64,000 nt of DNA from JALYZC01 sp963725645 (GTDB lineage: Bacteria > Actinomycetota > Thermoleophilia > Solirubrobacterales > Solirubrobacteraceae). Where the stretch lies: positions 1 through 64,000 of the forward strand of contig CAVRZD010000006.1 in NCBI GenBank assembly GCA_963725645.1. The letters run 5' to 3'. Each line of letters opens with the position of its first letter. Position 1 is the first letter of the stretch. Below, one piece after another: positions 11,337-19,135 of this stretch. Under the pieces are notes generated by a model. That model was not told where the DNA came from, made no database searches, and was given only the letters and a program-made list of their open reading frames with translations. The position numbers and the translations under genes were made by a program.

Positions 11337-12640
11337 GCCGTCCCGGCCGGCGCCGGCTCGTCTACGTCGCGGGAATCCTGCGCCGAGGCCCCACCGAGGC
11401 GGGCTACGCCTTCTTTCGCGCGCGGCGCCGCGCGCGCAACGTGGCCGACGAGGACGGCGTGCTGAGCCGCCTGGACCGGCTGATCCTGGACGGCGAGCTC
11501 GATCTCCGCGAGGACGAGCGGGCGGCGAACGCGAAGACGCTCGCGGCCTACGCCGGGGCGGTCGAGCTCGAGCTGCACACGCTCCAGTGGTTCCTCCCCT
11601 GGTTCCATAACCCCCACGGCGGGGGCGTGCGCACGATCCTCCGCGTCGCCGACCACCTTCAACGCGAGCACGGTGTGGAGAGCCGGTTCCACGTGTACGA
11701 CCGCACCGAGAAAGACGCACGCGACATCCCAGCCAAGCTCGGTGCCGCCTTTCCCGCGCTCCGCGACGCCGCGGTCACGGCCGCTCGGCCCGGCGACCGA
11801 GCGAGCTCCCACCTCCCGCCCTGCGGCGCCGCGGTGGCGACGACCTGGCAGAGCGCTTTCTCAGTGGCGCGCTTCGGCGGCGCGCGGGCGAAGTTCTTCT
11901 TCGTACAGGACTACGAGCCCGCCTTCTATCCCGCCGGCGCCGCCTCCGCGGTGCTCGAGGAGGCGGCGCGGCTCGGCCTGCCGGGGATCGTCAACACGCC
12001 CGGGTTGGCCGACGTCTACCGTGGCTACGGCAGCCCGGCGATCGACTTCGTGCCGGCGGTGGACGCCGAGCGCTACCACCCGCCGGCCGGCGCGCGGCCG
12101 GACGCGCCCGTGCAGATCGTCTTCTACGGCCGGCCGTCGACGGCGCGCAACGCGTTCGCGCTCGGGCTCGCCGCGCTGACCGACGTCAAGCGCCGCTTCG
12201 GCGACCGCGTCCGGATCGTGGCGGCCGGCGAGGACTGGCGGCCCGGCCAGTTCGGAGCCGCGGGCGTGGTCGAGAACCGGGGCGCGCTCGAGGACCTCGA
12301 CGCGGTCGCGGACCTGTACCGGGCGAGCCACGTCGGCCTCGCGCTCCAGCTCACGCCGCATCCCTCCTACCAGCCGCTGGAGTTCGCCGCCTGCGGCGTT
12401 GCGACCGTCGCCAGTCGCAACCCGCACACCGCCTGGCTGTTGCGCGACGGCGAGACCGCCCTGGTCGCCGACGCGCTGCCGAGCGCGATCGCCGCGGCGC
12501 TCGGGCGGCTGGTCGAGGACGCGGAGCTGCGCGGGCGCCTGGCGGCCGCCGCCCGCGAGCAGGTGCTCGCGGTGCGCTGGGAGGACCAGATCGAACGCAT
12601 CCACGCCGCCATGACCAAGCGCGGCGAGGCCTTCGTCTGA
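11333..12640 (+). CDS. WsaF-like GT4 glycosyltransferase, 435 aa
   Basis: Starts at GTG 11333 inside the preceding stop (GTGA overlap). The central part contains WFLPWFHNPHGGGVRTILRV and FFVQDYEPAFYPAG, hallmarks of the WsaF-type (GT4) rhamnosyltransferase fold, followed by VQIVFYGRPSTARNAF and a C-terminal donor domain with HPSYQPLEFAACGVATV. In Geobacillus, WsaF adds rhamnose to an S-layer glycan; here it probably elongates the glycan exported by the adjacent Wzm/Wzt pair. It is the last gene of the plus-strand glycosyltransferase run. Specificity for rhamnose is inference. Confidence 0.87.
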   Translation: MSRPGRRRLVYVAGILRRGPTEAGYAFFRARRRARNVADEDGVLSRLDRLILDGELDLREDERAANAKTLAAYAGAVELELHTLQWFLPWFHNPHGGGVRTILRVADHLQREHGVESRFHVYDRTEKDARDIPAKLGAAFPALRDAAVTAARPGDRASSHLPPCGAAVATTWQSAFSVARFGGARAKFFFVQDYEPAFYPAGAASAVLEEAARLGLPGIVNTPGLADVYRGYGSPAIDFVPAVDAERYHPPAGARPDAPVQIVFYGRPSTARNAFALGLAALTDVKRRFGDRVRIVAAGEDWRPGQFGAAGVVENRGALEDLDAVADLYRASHVGLALQLTPHPSYQPLEFAACGVATVASRNPHTAWLLRDGETALVADALPSAIAAALGRLVEDAELRGRLAAAAREQVLAVRWEDQIERIHAAMTKRGEAFV

Positions 12641-12774
12641 GCGCGACTTCGCGCGGCGCTGCGAAAAGGCAGTCATCGAGGAGGGGTCCGGGGGCGGCGC
12701 GGCGGGACGATTTCTCGGTGGGACGAGAAGGCATCACAGTGAGGCATGTTCCGTCTTACCCGGTGACCCCGGGG

Positions 12775-13110
12775 TTGCGGCACTGGCCGAGTGCCAGCAC
12801 GGCGTCGTGTCGACGAGACAGCTCCACGCCCGCCGGGCTGGCGCGGGGGCGCGATTGAGCGGCGGGTCCGGCGCGGCCGCCTGCACCGCGTTCACCACGG
12901 GGTTACGAGGTCGACTTTCTCTGGCGCGAGCAGGCTCTCATCGCGGAGACGGACGGCGCTGCCGCGCACCTCACCGCCACGGCCCTCGAGGACGACCGCC
13001 GGCGCGATGCCGCGCTGCTAATCGCCGGCTTTCGGGTGGTCCGCTTCACCTGGCGCCAGGTCACCAAGGACCCGCGCAGCGTCACCCACTCGCTGAGCGC
13101 GCTCGTTTAG
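12775..13110 (+). pseudogene. remnant of a DUF559-type protein (wHTH head plus nuclease-fold tail)
   Basis: Two recognisable ends of one protein type are joined with the middle missing. The head, in two frames, reads ALAECQHGVVSTRQL then GAIERRVRRGRLHRVHHGV, the usual AbiEi-like winged-helix start. It is followed immediately by YEVDFLWREQALIAETDG and DRRRDAALLIAGFRVVRFTW, the core of the DUF559/Vsr-like fold with its E-T-D element. Intact relatives have well over 100 residues between these parts. The stop TAG (13108-13110) overlaps the stop of the convergent permease gene. The internal deletion and frame change argue for a dead gene. Confidence 0.75.
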
Positions 13111-13967
13111 AGCGCCTCCGCGATCCGCGGCGCCTCGCGGTCGAACACCCAGAACCCGAGCACGCACACGGCGATGAAGACGCCGATCCCCACCAGGGCG
13201 AGGGGAAAACCGCCGGCGGCGTCGATCCAGCTCGGCGCGGTGGGGTCGATGATCCACTGCCGCGCCTGCGTGAGGATGCAGGCCAGCGGATTGAACATGT
13301 AGACGTGCTCGAGCTGCGGGTCGCCGATGCTCTGAACCGTGTAGAGCACCGGCGAGCCGTAGAAGAGCAGCGACGACATCACCGACCAGATCGGCTGCAC
13401 GTCGCGGTAGCGGACATAGAGGGACGACAGCAGCATCGAGACGCCGGCGGTGAAGAGCAGCAGCGGCGCGAGCAGGACCGGGAGCAGCAGCCAGGTCGCC
13501 TGGACCGGTACGCCGTAGATCAGGATGAAGGCGAACACCGCGATGAGGTTCACCCCGAGGTTCAGGGACGCGGTGACGACCGTGGCGAACGGGATGACCA
13601 TGCGCGGGAAGTGCATCTTGCGCACGAGGTTCTCCCGGTTGACGACCGCCGTGACCGCGTCGCCCGTCGCCTCCTGGAAGAAGCTGATCAGCACGATGTT
13701 GAACAGCAGGAGGACCGGGTAGTAGGGGATCGTCGCGCCGAAGTTCGCGATCTCGGCGAACACGAGGTAGAGCACGCCGAAGAACAGCAGTGGCCGCATC
13801 AGCGACCACAGATAGCCGAGCACGGACCCGAAGTACGAGAGCCGGAACTCGGTCACGGCGATCAGCCACGTGAGGTTGAGGAAGCGCCGCCAGTCGCCGC
13901 CCAGCGCCGAAGGGCCGCGGATGTCGCGGGGCTCGGTACCGGCCACGGCGCCGGCGTGCGCGCTCAT
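13107..13967 (-). CDS. wzm: ABC-2 polysaccharide exporter permease (Wzm/TagG type)
   Basis: 286 residues with six predicted membrane segments, opening in the cytoplasm and continuing FRLSYFGSVLGYLWSLMRPL, the entry motif of ABC-2 polysaccharide and O-antigen exporters. Other family signs are NLVRKMHFPRMVIPF and a late LFYGSPVLYTVQSI. It forms the channel that moves undecaprenyl-linked glycan outward, driven by the ATPase encoded just upstream. The ATG overlaps the ATPase stop by four bases (13964-13967), so the pair is translationally coupled. It runs convergent to the glycosyltransferase genes whose product it probably exports. Confidence 0.92.
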   Translation of the reverse strand: MSAHAGAVAGTEPRDIRGPSALGGDWRRFLNLTWLIAVTEFRLSYFGSVLGYLWSLMRPLLFFGVLYLVFAEIANFGATIPYYPVLLLFNIVLISFFQEATGDAVTAVVNRENLVRKMHFPRMVIPFATVVTASLNLGVNLIAVFAFILIYGVPVQATWLLLPVLLAPLLLFTAGVSMLLSSLYVRYRDVQPIWSVMSSLLFYGSPVLYTVQSIGDPQLEHVYMFNPLACILTQARQWIIDPTAPSWIDAAGGFPLALVGIGVFIAVCVLGFWVFDREAPRIAEAL

Positions 13968-15175
13968 TGCGGGGCCCGCTCCAGGCCGCGCTCCAGCTCG
14001 ACCTCATGCTCGACCGAGAGGAGACCGAGGTCGGCGTCGCCGACGATCGTGAAGTCGCCGACGTGGGGTTCGGCGAACAGCACGTCGGCGTGCTCGCCGG
14101 TCCGGTTCAGCGCTGCGCCGATGAAGTAGCGCCCGGCGCGCAGCGCGGTCTCGGCGCGAACGCGCAGGTGGACGCGCTCGCCGGCCTCGAACGCGTCGGG
14201 CCGCTGGCCCATGCGCGCGGTGCTCGTGTAGAACAGCCGGGTCCCGTCGCGCATCTGCAGCCAGATCGCGAGGTCGGGCGACTCGACGCGCTCGCGCACG
14301 TCGACGTCCAGGTTGAGCACGAGCGGCTCGCCCGCGGCTACGGTGTCGATGCGCTGTCCTTCGGCGTCGGAGATCCACGCGGCGGTGGGGCGCGCCACCG
14401 TCGCGCGCGAGCCGCCCGACTCGCTCTCGATGTGCGCGAGGTTGAGGTCCATGTAGCGGCGCGCGACGTCGCCGGGGTCGCCGATCGCGTCGATCACGCC
14501 GTTGTGGAGCAGCATCGCGCGGTGCGAGAACTGCTCGACCATCGGCATCTGGTGGGTGACGAGCACGATCGTGCGTCCCTCATCTCGCAGCCGGTAGAAG
14601 GCGTCGAAGCACTTCTGCTGGAACGCGGCGTCTCCGACCGCCAGCACCTCGTCGATCAGCAGCACGTCGGCGTCCACCTGCAACATCACCGAGAAGGCCA
14701 GGCGCACCTGCATCCCCGAGGAGTAGTTCTTCAGCTTCATGTCGAGGAAGCCCTCGAGCTCCGCGAACGCCATCACCGCGTCGAAGCGATCGCGGGCCTC
14801 CTTTGGGCTCAGGCCCATCATCACGGCGTTGAGCACGACGTTGTCGAGCGCCGTCAGGTCGGGGTTGAAGCCGACGCCGAGCTCGATGAAGGGGGCCAGC
14901 CGGCCGGCCACCCGGATCTTTCCGCTGTCGGCCCGGTAGATCCCGGCCATGCACTTCAGCAGCGTGCTCTTGCCCGAGCCGTTGCGGCCAACGATGCCGA
15001 AGAATTCTCCCGCGCCGATGTCGAACGACACGCCGCGGAGGACGTCGTAGACGTCGACGTCCGTGCGCCGGAACGGATGCAGCGCGCGTTCCTTGATCGT
15101 ATGGATGTGTTGCTTGGGGACGCGGAACGTCTTGTCGAGATCCTCGACCTCGATCGCCGCCTGGCGCTGGATCAT
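13964..15175 (-). CDS. wzt: ABC exporter ATPase with C-terminal glycan-binding domain (Wzt type)
   Basis: 403 residues from ATG 15173-15175. The ATPase domain covers about residues 1-245: Walker A GRNGSGKST, signature YSSGMQVRLAF, Walker B VLLIDEVLAVGD and the switch histidine in IVLVTHQMP. The last 150 residues match the Wzt C-terminal beta-sandwich that recognises the glycan's end modification before export. That fits the methyltransferase domain in the protein at 6304, which could make such a cap; the link is inference. An open frame continues upstream of 15175 but lacks conserved sequence, so the start shown is preferred. Confidence 0.92.
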   Translation of the reverse strand: MIQRQAAIEVEDLDKTFRVPKQHIHTIKERALHPFRRTDVDVYDVLRGVSFDIGAGEFFGIVGRNGSGKSTLLKCMAGIYRADSGKIRVAGRLAPFIELGVGFNPDLTALDNVVLNAVMMGLSPKEARDRFDAVMAFAELEGFLDMKLKNYSSGMQVRLAFSVMLQVDADVLLIDEVLAVGDAAFQQKCFDAFYRLRDEGRTIVLVTHQMPMVEQFSHRAMLLHNGVIDAIGDPGDVARRYMDLNLAHIESESGGSRATVARPTAAWISDAEGQRIDTVAAGEPLVLNLDVDVRERVESPDLAIWLQMRDGTRLFYTSTARMGQRPDAFEAGERVHLRVRAETALRAGRYFIGAALNRTGEHADVLFAEPHVGDFTIVGDADLGLLSVEHEVELERGLERAPQ

Positions 15176-15216
15176 CCGGCGGAAGGGTACCGGCGACCTG
15201 TCACGCTCCCGCTCCC

Positions 15217-17106
15217 ATGATCCAGTTCGTGCTGGGATCGCGGCCCTCCGGCGGGCTCGACGCCGCGCCGGCCGCGGATGCGCTCGCGGGCGTCCTCGCG
15301 CGCGAGGGCTTCCTCGACCCGGCTGGGCTGCGGCGGTGGCGCGCGCCGGATGGCCACGCCGCGCTCGCATGGGCGGCGCACGATCCGGCGCAACTCGGCG
15401 GGGTCGAGTACGTGCACGCCGAGGAGCGCCGGCTCGCGCTGTTCGCGGGCCGTCCGGTCCGCTGGGACGCGGGCGGGCGCGAGGCCGACGGCGCGGGGCC
15501 GCTGGACCCGAGCCTGTACCTCGAGCCCTCGACCGCCTGGCGCGACGCACTCGACGGCCGCTGGGCGGCCGCCCGCTACGACGACGACGCCCGCGAGCTC
15601 GAGGTCGGCGCGGATGCGCTCGGCGCCTACCCGCTCTTCACGGCCGATGTGCACGGCGCGCGCTGGTTCTCGAACGCCCCGGCCGCGCTGGCCGCCCTCG
15701 CCGGCGCGCGCGAGCTCGACCCGCTCGCGCTCGCGGGACTGCTCGGCGGCGGCTGGTCGCTGTCCGGCGACCCGCTCTGGGCCGCGGTACGCCGGCTGCC
15801 CCGCGGGACGATGGTGCGCCGGCGCGCCGGCGGCGAGGAGGAGCGAGCCGACCTGCTCGGCGACGAGGACGTCGTGGCCCTGCTCGGCGGCGGCTTCGAC
15901 GCGGGCACGGCGGCCGACACCCTCGTCGCGGGCCTGCGCGCCCTGGCGGACTGGCCGGGCCGCCCGAGCGTCGTGCCGGTGACCGGCGGGCGCGACTCGC
16001 GGCTGATCCTCGCGGCGGCCCTGCGCGGCGGCTTCCCGTTCACGACCACCACCGGCGGGGCGCTCGGTGAGCCCGACGTCGACGCCGGCGCCGCGCTCGC
16101 CCGCGCGGCCGGGGTCGAGCACGAGCTGCTCGGCGCGGACCCGCACGGCGACATGTACAGCGCGCCCGAGCGCGCGGCGGAGCTGGTCGCGCTGCTGTCG
16201 GCCGGTACCGCGTGCCTCGCCGATGCCGCCGGCTTCCCGCTCGGGCCCGTCGACGGACCCCTGACGCTGTGGCACAGCGGGCAGGGCGGCGAGATCGCCC
16301 GCGGCTACTACGGGCCGGTCCGCAGCATGGGCCGGCGCTCGCCGCGCGGCGAGCTGGTCGAGCGCATGTACGCGGCCTTCACCGGTCGTCGCCCGGGGCG
16401 CGAGGCGCCGCTGAACCCGACCGGCGCGCGGCTCGTGCGCGAGCACCTGCACGACTGGGTGGAGCAGCAGCTCGACGCCGGCGCGGCGCCCGGCGACGTC
16501 CCGGACCTCTTCTACCTCGAGCGGCGCATGGCCACCTGGGCGGGGCCGAGCCACGGCTGCGTCGAGCCGGTCAAGGACACGACCTCGGCGCTGTGGAGCC
16601 GCCGGCTGCTCGCCCACGAGCTGGGGGCGAGCACCGCCGAGCGCGCCCACGAGCTGTTCGCGCTGCGCGTGCTCGAGCGCCTCGCCCCTCAGCTCGTCGA
16701 CATCCCGTTCGCCGACGGGCGCCCGTGGCCCGCGCGCCAGGGCCGGCTGACCCGCCGCGCCCGCCGTGCGCGTGTGCTCGCGGGCAAGGCCGCGGCCGAG
16801 CTGGCGCGCCGCGCGCGGCCGCGCGACGCCACCGCCGCGGCGGGGGTGCCCGCCGACCGCTTCGGCGCCGTCCACGGGCTTGTCCGCGAGCGCGTGCTCG
16901 GCCAGCCTCACCATCCGGCCTGGGCGGTGCTCGACCGCCCGCAGGTGGAGCGGCTGCTCGGCGCGGCACCGGGCGCGCTCGACGTCATGCGGCGCTACTA
17001 CGTGTGGCGGCTTGCCGGCGTGTTCCTCGTGGACGAGTACGCGGCGGCGGTGGTGGACCCCGACCGCCCCGGCGCGCCGCCGCCGGCCACGGTCGGCAAT
17101 CATTGA
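15217..17106 (+). CDS. asparagine-synthase-like protein, 629 aa
   Basis: Resembles the AsnB family often found in polysaccharide loci. The N-terminal 200 residues resemble the glutaminase half but begin MIQFVLGSRPSGG, so the catalytic Cys2 of true glutamine-dependent enzymes is absent. The synthetase half has VPVTGGRDSRLILAAAL, a PP-loop variant of SGGxDS near residue 255, and WHSGQGGEIARGYYGP, the second nucleotide-binding signature. It may adenylate and amidate a glycan or acceptor using ammonia, or be structural; this is not determined. It is divergent from wzt with only 41 bases between starts, so a shared promoter region is likely. Confidence 0.8.
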   Translation: MIQFVLGSRPSGGLDAAPAADALAGVLAREGFLDPAGLRRWRAPDGHAALAWAAHDPAQLGGVEYVHAEERRLALFAGRPVRWDAGGREADGAGPLDPSLYLEPSTAWRDALDGRWAAARYDDDARELEVGADALGAYPLFTADVHGARWFSNAPAALAALAGARELDPLALAGLLGGGWSLSGDPLWAAVRRLPRGTMVRRRAGGEEERADLLGDEDVVALLGGGFDAGTAADTLVAGLRALADWPGRPSVVPVTGGRDSRLILAAALRGGFPFTTTTGGALGEPDVDAGAALARAAGVEHELLGADPHGDMYSAPERAAELVALLSAGTACLADAAGFPLGPVDGPLTLWHSGQGGEIARGYYGPVRSMGRRSPRGELVERMYAAFTGRRPGREAPLNPTGARLVREHLHDWVEQQLDAGAAPGDVPDLFYLERRMATWAGPSHGCVEPVKDTTSALWSRRLLAHELGASTAERAHELFALRVLERLAPQLVDIPFADGRPWPARQGRLTRRARRARVLAGKAAAELARRARPRDATAAAGVPADRFGAVHGLVRERVLGQPHHPAWAVLDRPQVERLLGAAPGALDVMRRYYVWRLAGVFLVDEYAAAVVDPDRPGAPPPATVGNH

Positions 17107-17120
17107 CGCCTCAGCCGCCC

Positions 17121-18083
17121 ATGCGCGACCGCCTGCCGACGATCTCCCCCCGCACCTACGCCCGCGTGAGCCTCGTGGCGCTCGCGGCGCTTTCGCTGAT
17201 CGTGCTCACCGGGGCGGGCGTCCGCCTCACCGGCTCCGGGCTGGGCTGTCCGGACTGGCCGAAGTGCTACGGCCAGGCGGTCGCGCCGCTCGAGACCCAC
17301 GCGATCATCGAGTACGGAAACCGCCTGCTGTCGGGCCTCGTCGGCCTGGCCGCGGTCGCGGCCGGCCTGCTCGCCTTCCGGCGGCGTCCGTTCCGGCGTG
17401 ACCTCGCGATCCTCGGTGTGCTGCTCCCGTTCGGGGTGGTGTGCCAGGCGGTGCTCGGGGGCTTCACCGTGCGCAACCACCTCGCCCCGGGCTTCGTGAT
17501 GGGTCACTTCGGGCTGTCGATGCTGATCCTGATCGCCGCCGTCGCCCTGGCCTGGCGCGCGCACCACGAACCCGGCTGGCGCCCGCGCTCGACCGACCGG
17601 ATCGCCGTCTGGTCGGTGCGCGCGCTGCTGCCCCTGGGGGCGGTCACGATCTTCGCCGGCACCGCCGCCACGGCGGCGGGTCCGCACGCCGGCGGACGTC
17701 CGCACGAGCGCATCCACCGCCTCGACTTCTACGGCAGCGACACGCTGAACTGGGCCGTGCACCAGCACGGCACGATCGCCGCCATCTTCGGCGTGACGGC
17801 GGTGCTCGTGTTCCTGCTGCTGCGCCGCCGGGGCGCCGACCCGCAGGTGCGCCGCGCAGTCGGCGCGACGGTCGTGCTGCTCGCGGCCCAGGGCGCCGTG
17901 GGCGCGCTCCAGTTCGCGCTTGAGCTGCCCGCCGAGATCGTGTGGGTCCACGTAGCGCTGGCCTGCGCGACCTGGCTGGCGGTGCTGTGGGCGACCGCGG
18001 CCGCCGGGCGGCTCGTGGCCCGCGAGGCGGCAAAGCCCGCCGAGCCCGCCGCGGATCCCGACCGCGCGTTAGCGGCGCGTTAG
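17121..18083 (+). CDS. ctaA: heme A synthase (CtaA/COX15)
   Basis: 320 residues with about eight membrane helices. It oxidises heme O to heme A for aa3-type cytochrome oxidase. Visible signatures are VRLTGSGLGCPDWPKCYG with the paired extracytoplasmic cysteines, the heme-ligand histidine regions HAIIEYGNR and FVMGHFGL in the first half, and HERIHRL and WAVHQHG in the second half. ATG 17121 was chosen; it follows the asparagine-synthase-like stop by 14 bases. No other cytochrome oxidase genes lie nearby, so ctaA is isolated from its usual partners in this window. Confidence 0.93.
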   Translation: MRDRLPTISPRTYARVSLVALAALSLIVLTGAGVRLTGSGLGCPDWPKCYGQAVAPLETHAIIEYGNRLLSGLVGLAAVAAGLLAFRRRPFRRDLAILGVLLPFGVVCQAVLGGFTVRNHLAPGFVMGHFGLSMLILIAAVALAWRAHHEPGWRPRSTDRIAVWSVRALLPLGAVTIFAGTAATAAGPHAGGRPHERIHRLDFYGSDTLNWAVHQHGTIAAIFGVTAVLVFLLLRRRGADPQVRRAVGATVVLLAAQGAVGALQFALELPAEIVWVHVALACATWLAVLWATAAAGRLVAREAAKPAEPAADPDRALAAR

Positions 18084-18099
18084 GGGGCGCCGCCAGCGC

Positions 18100-18122
18100 A
18101 ACACGGGCGCTTCGCGCGTGTT
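18100..18122 (+). terminator. possible intrinsic terminator after ctaA
   Basis: Just after the ctaA stop, AACAC and GCGC segments can pair with GCGC and GTGTT across a three-base TTC loop, with a GG bulge. No T-run follows, so the call is weak. Confidence 0.3.
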
Positions 18123-18166
18123 ACATGGCCCTGCGGGTGGGGGTCCGTCCCGACTCCAGGAGAACC

Positions 18167-19078
18167 ATGCGCCTCAAGACTGGCCTCGCGGCCGCGCTCG
18201 CAGTGATGATCGCGGCCCTTGCTCCCGCTGCCGCACAGGCGGCCAAGCCGAAGTACTACCTCGCCCTCGGGGACTCGCTGTCCGTGGGCGTCCAGCCCAA
18301 CTCGGCCGGCATCTCGGTCGAGACCAAGAAGGGCTACGCCAACCAGCTCTTCACTCTCAAGCGCCGCTCGATCCCGGGCCTCCGGCTCTACAACCTCGGC
18401 TGCGGCGGCGAGGACACCGCCAGCATGCTCGGCACCGGCCCCAAGAGCCACTGCCAGTACCAGGGCGAACGCCGGATCGGCATCAGCACCCACCGCAAGG
18501 GGTCGCAGATCGCGGCCGCCGAAGCGTTCCTGCGCGCCCATCGCGGCCAGGTGGCGTTCGTGACGATCGACATCGGTGCCAACGACGTCGACGGCTGCGC
18601 GACCGGCGGCAAGATCAACGTCCCGTGCCTCACGGCCGGCATCGCCGCGATCAAGAAGAACATCCCCAAGATCTCCAAGCGGCTGCGCGCCGCGGCCGGT
18701 CGCGGGGTCATCATCGTGGGCATGACGCTGTACGACCCGTTCCTCGAGTTGCACTTCAGCAGCGACCCGGGCACTCGTGGGCTCGCCCAGGTCTCGGTCG
18801 GGCTGGCCAAGCAGGTCAACCAGAGCATCACCGACGGCCACAAGCGCAACGGCGTCACGCGGGTCGCAGACGTGTTCACGGCGTTCCGGAGCACCGACAC
18901 GAGCCTCGTGTCGTACACCGGGCCGCTGACCAACAACCAGCCGCAGCAGGTCCCGCGCAACGTCGAGCGGATCTGCAAGCTGACCTGGATGTGCGTGCCC
19001 CGCCCGGTGGGGCCGAACATCCACGCGAACACCACCGGCTACGGCGTGATCGCGAACACGTTCAGGCCGCTGGTGTGA
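18167..19078 (+). CDS. secreted SGNH/GDSL-family hydrolase
   Basis: 303 residues with a cleavable signal peptide (MRLKTGLAAALAVMIAALAP then AQAAKP). The catalytic serine lies in LALGDSLSVG near residue 37. The GxND block is IDIGANDVDG near residue 135, and the final block is NIHANTTGYG near residue 286 supplying the histidine. SGNH enzymes hydrolyse esters of lipids or acetylated glycans; the substrate here is unknown. A purine-rich CCAGGAGA precedes the ATG at 18167 at good spacing, so this start is preferred over the upstream ATG at 18125. Eight or more cysteines in the mature part suggest disulfide bonds. Confidence 0.87.
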   Translation: MRLKTGLAAALAVMIAALAPAAAQAAKPKYYLALGDSLSVGVQPNSAGISVETKKGYANQLFTLKRRSIPGLRLYNLGCGGEDTASMLGTGPKSHCQYQGERRIGISTHRKGSQIAAAEAFLRAHRGQVAFVTIDIGANDVDGCATGGKINVPCLTAGIAAIKKNIPKISKRLRAAAGRGVIIVGMTLYDPFLELHFSSDPGTRGLAQVSVGLAKQVNQSITDGHKRNGVTRVADVFTAFRSTDTSLVSYTGPLTNNQPQQVPRNVERICKLTWMCVPRPVGPNIHANTTGYGVIANTFRPLV

Positions 19079-19090
19079 GCCGTCGCGGGC

Positions 19091-19119
19091 GCGGATGGCG
19101 GCTTGCAAGCGCCATCCGC
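19091..19119. terminator. bidirectional hairpin between convergent genes
   Basis: GCGGATGGCG (19091-19100) pairs with CGCCATCCGC (19110-19119), and the loop GCTTGCAAG can pair further. It sits between the convergent GDSL and CocE-like genes. There is no T-run. Confidence 0.6.
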
Positions 19120-19135
19120 GGCCGCCGGCCGCCCG

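Noticed and set aside
15172..17103. Long open frame antisense to the asparagine-synthase-like gene
   Set aside because: The plus strand has clear PP-loop and synthetase motifs; the antisense product has none and starts inside another gene's start region.
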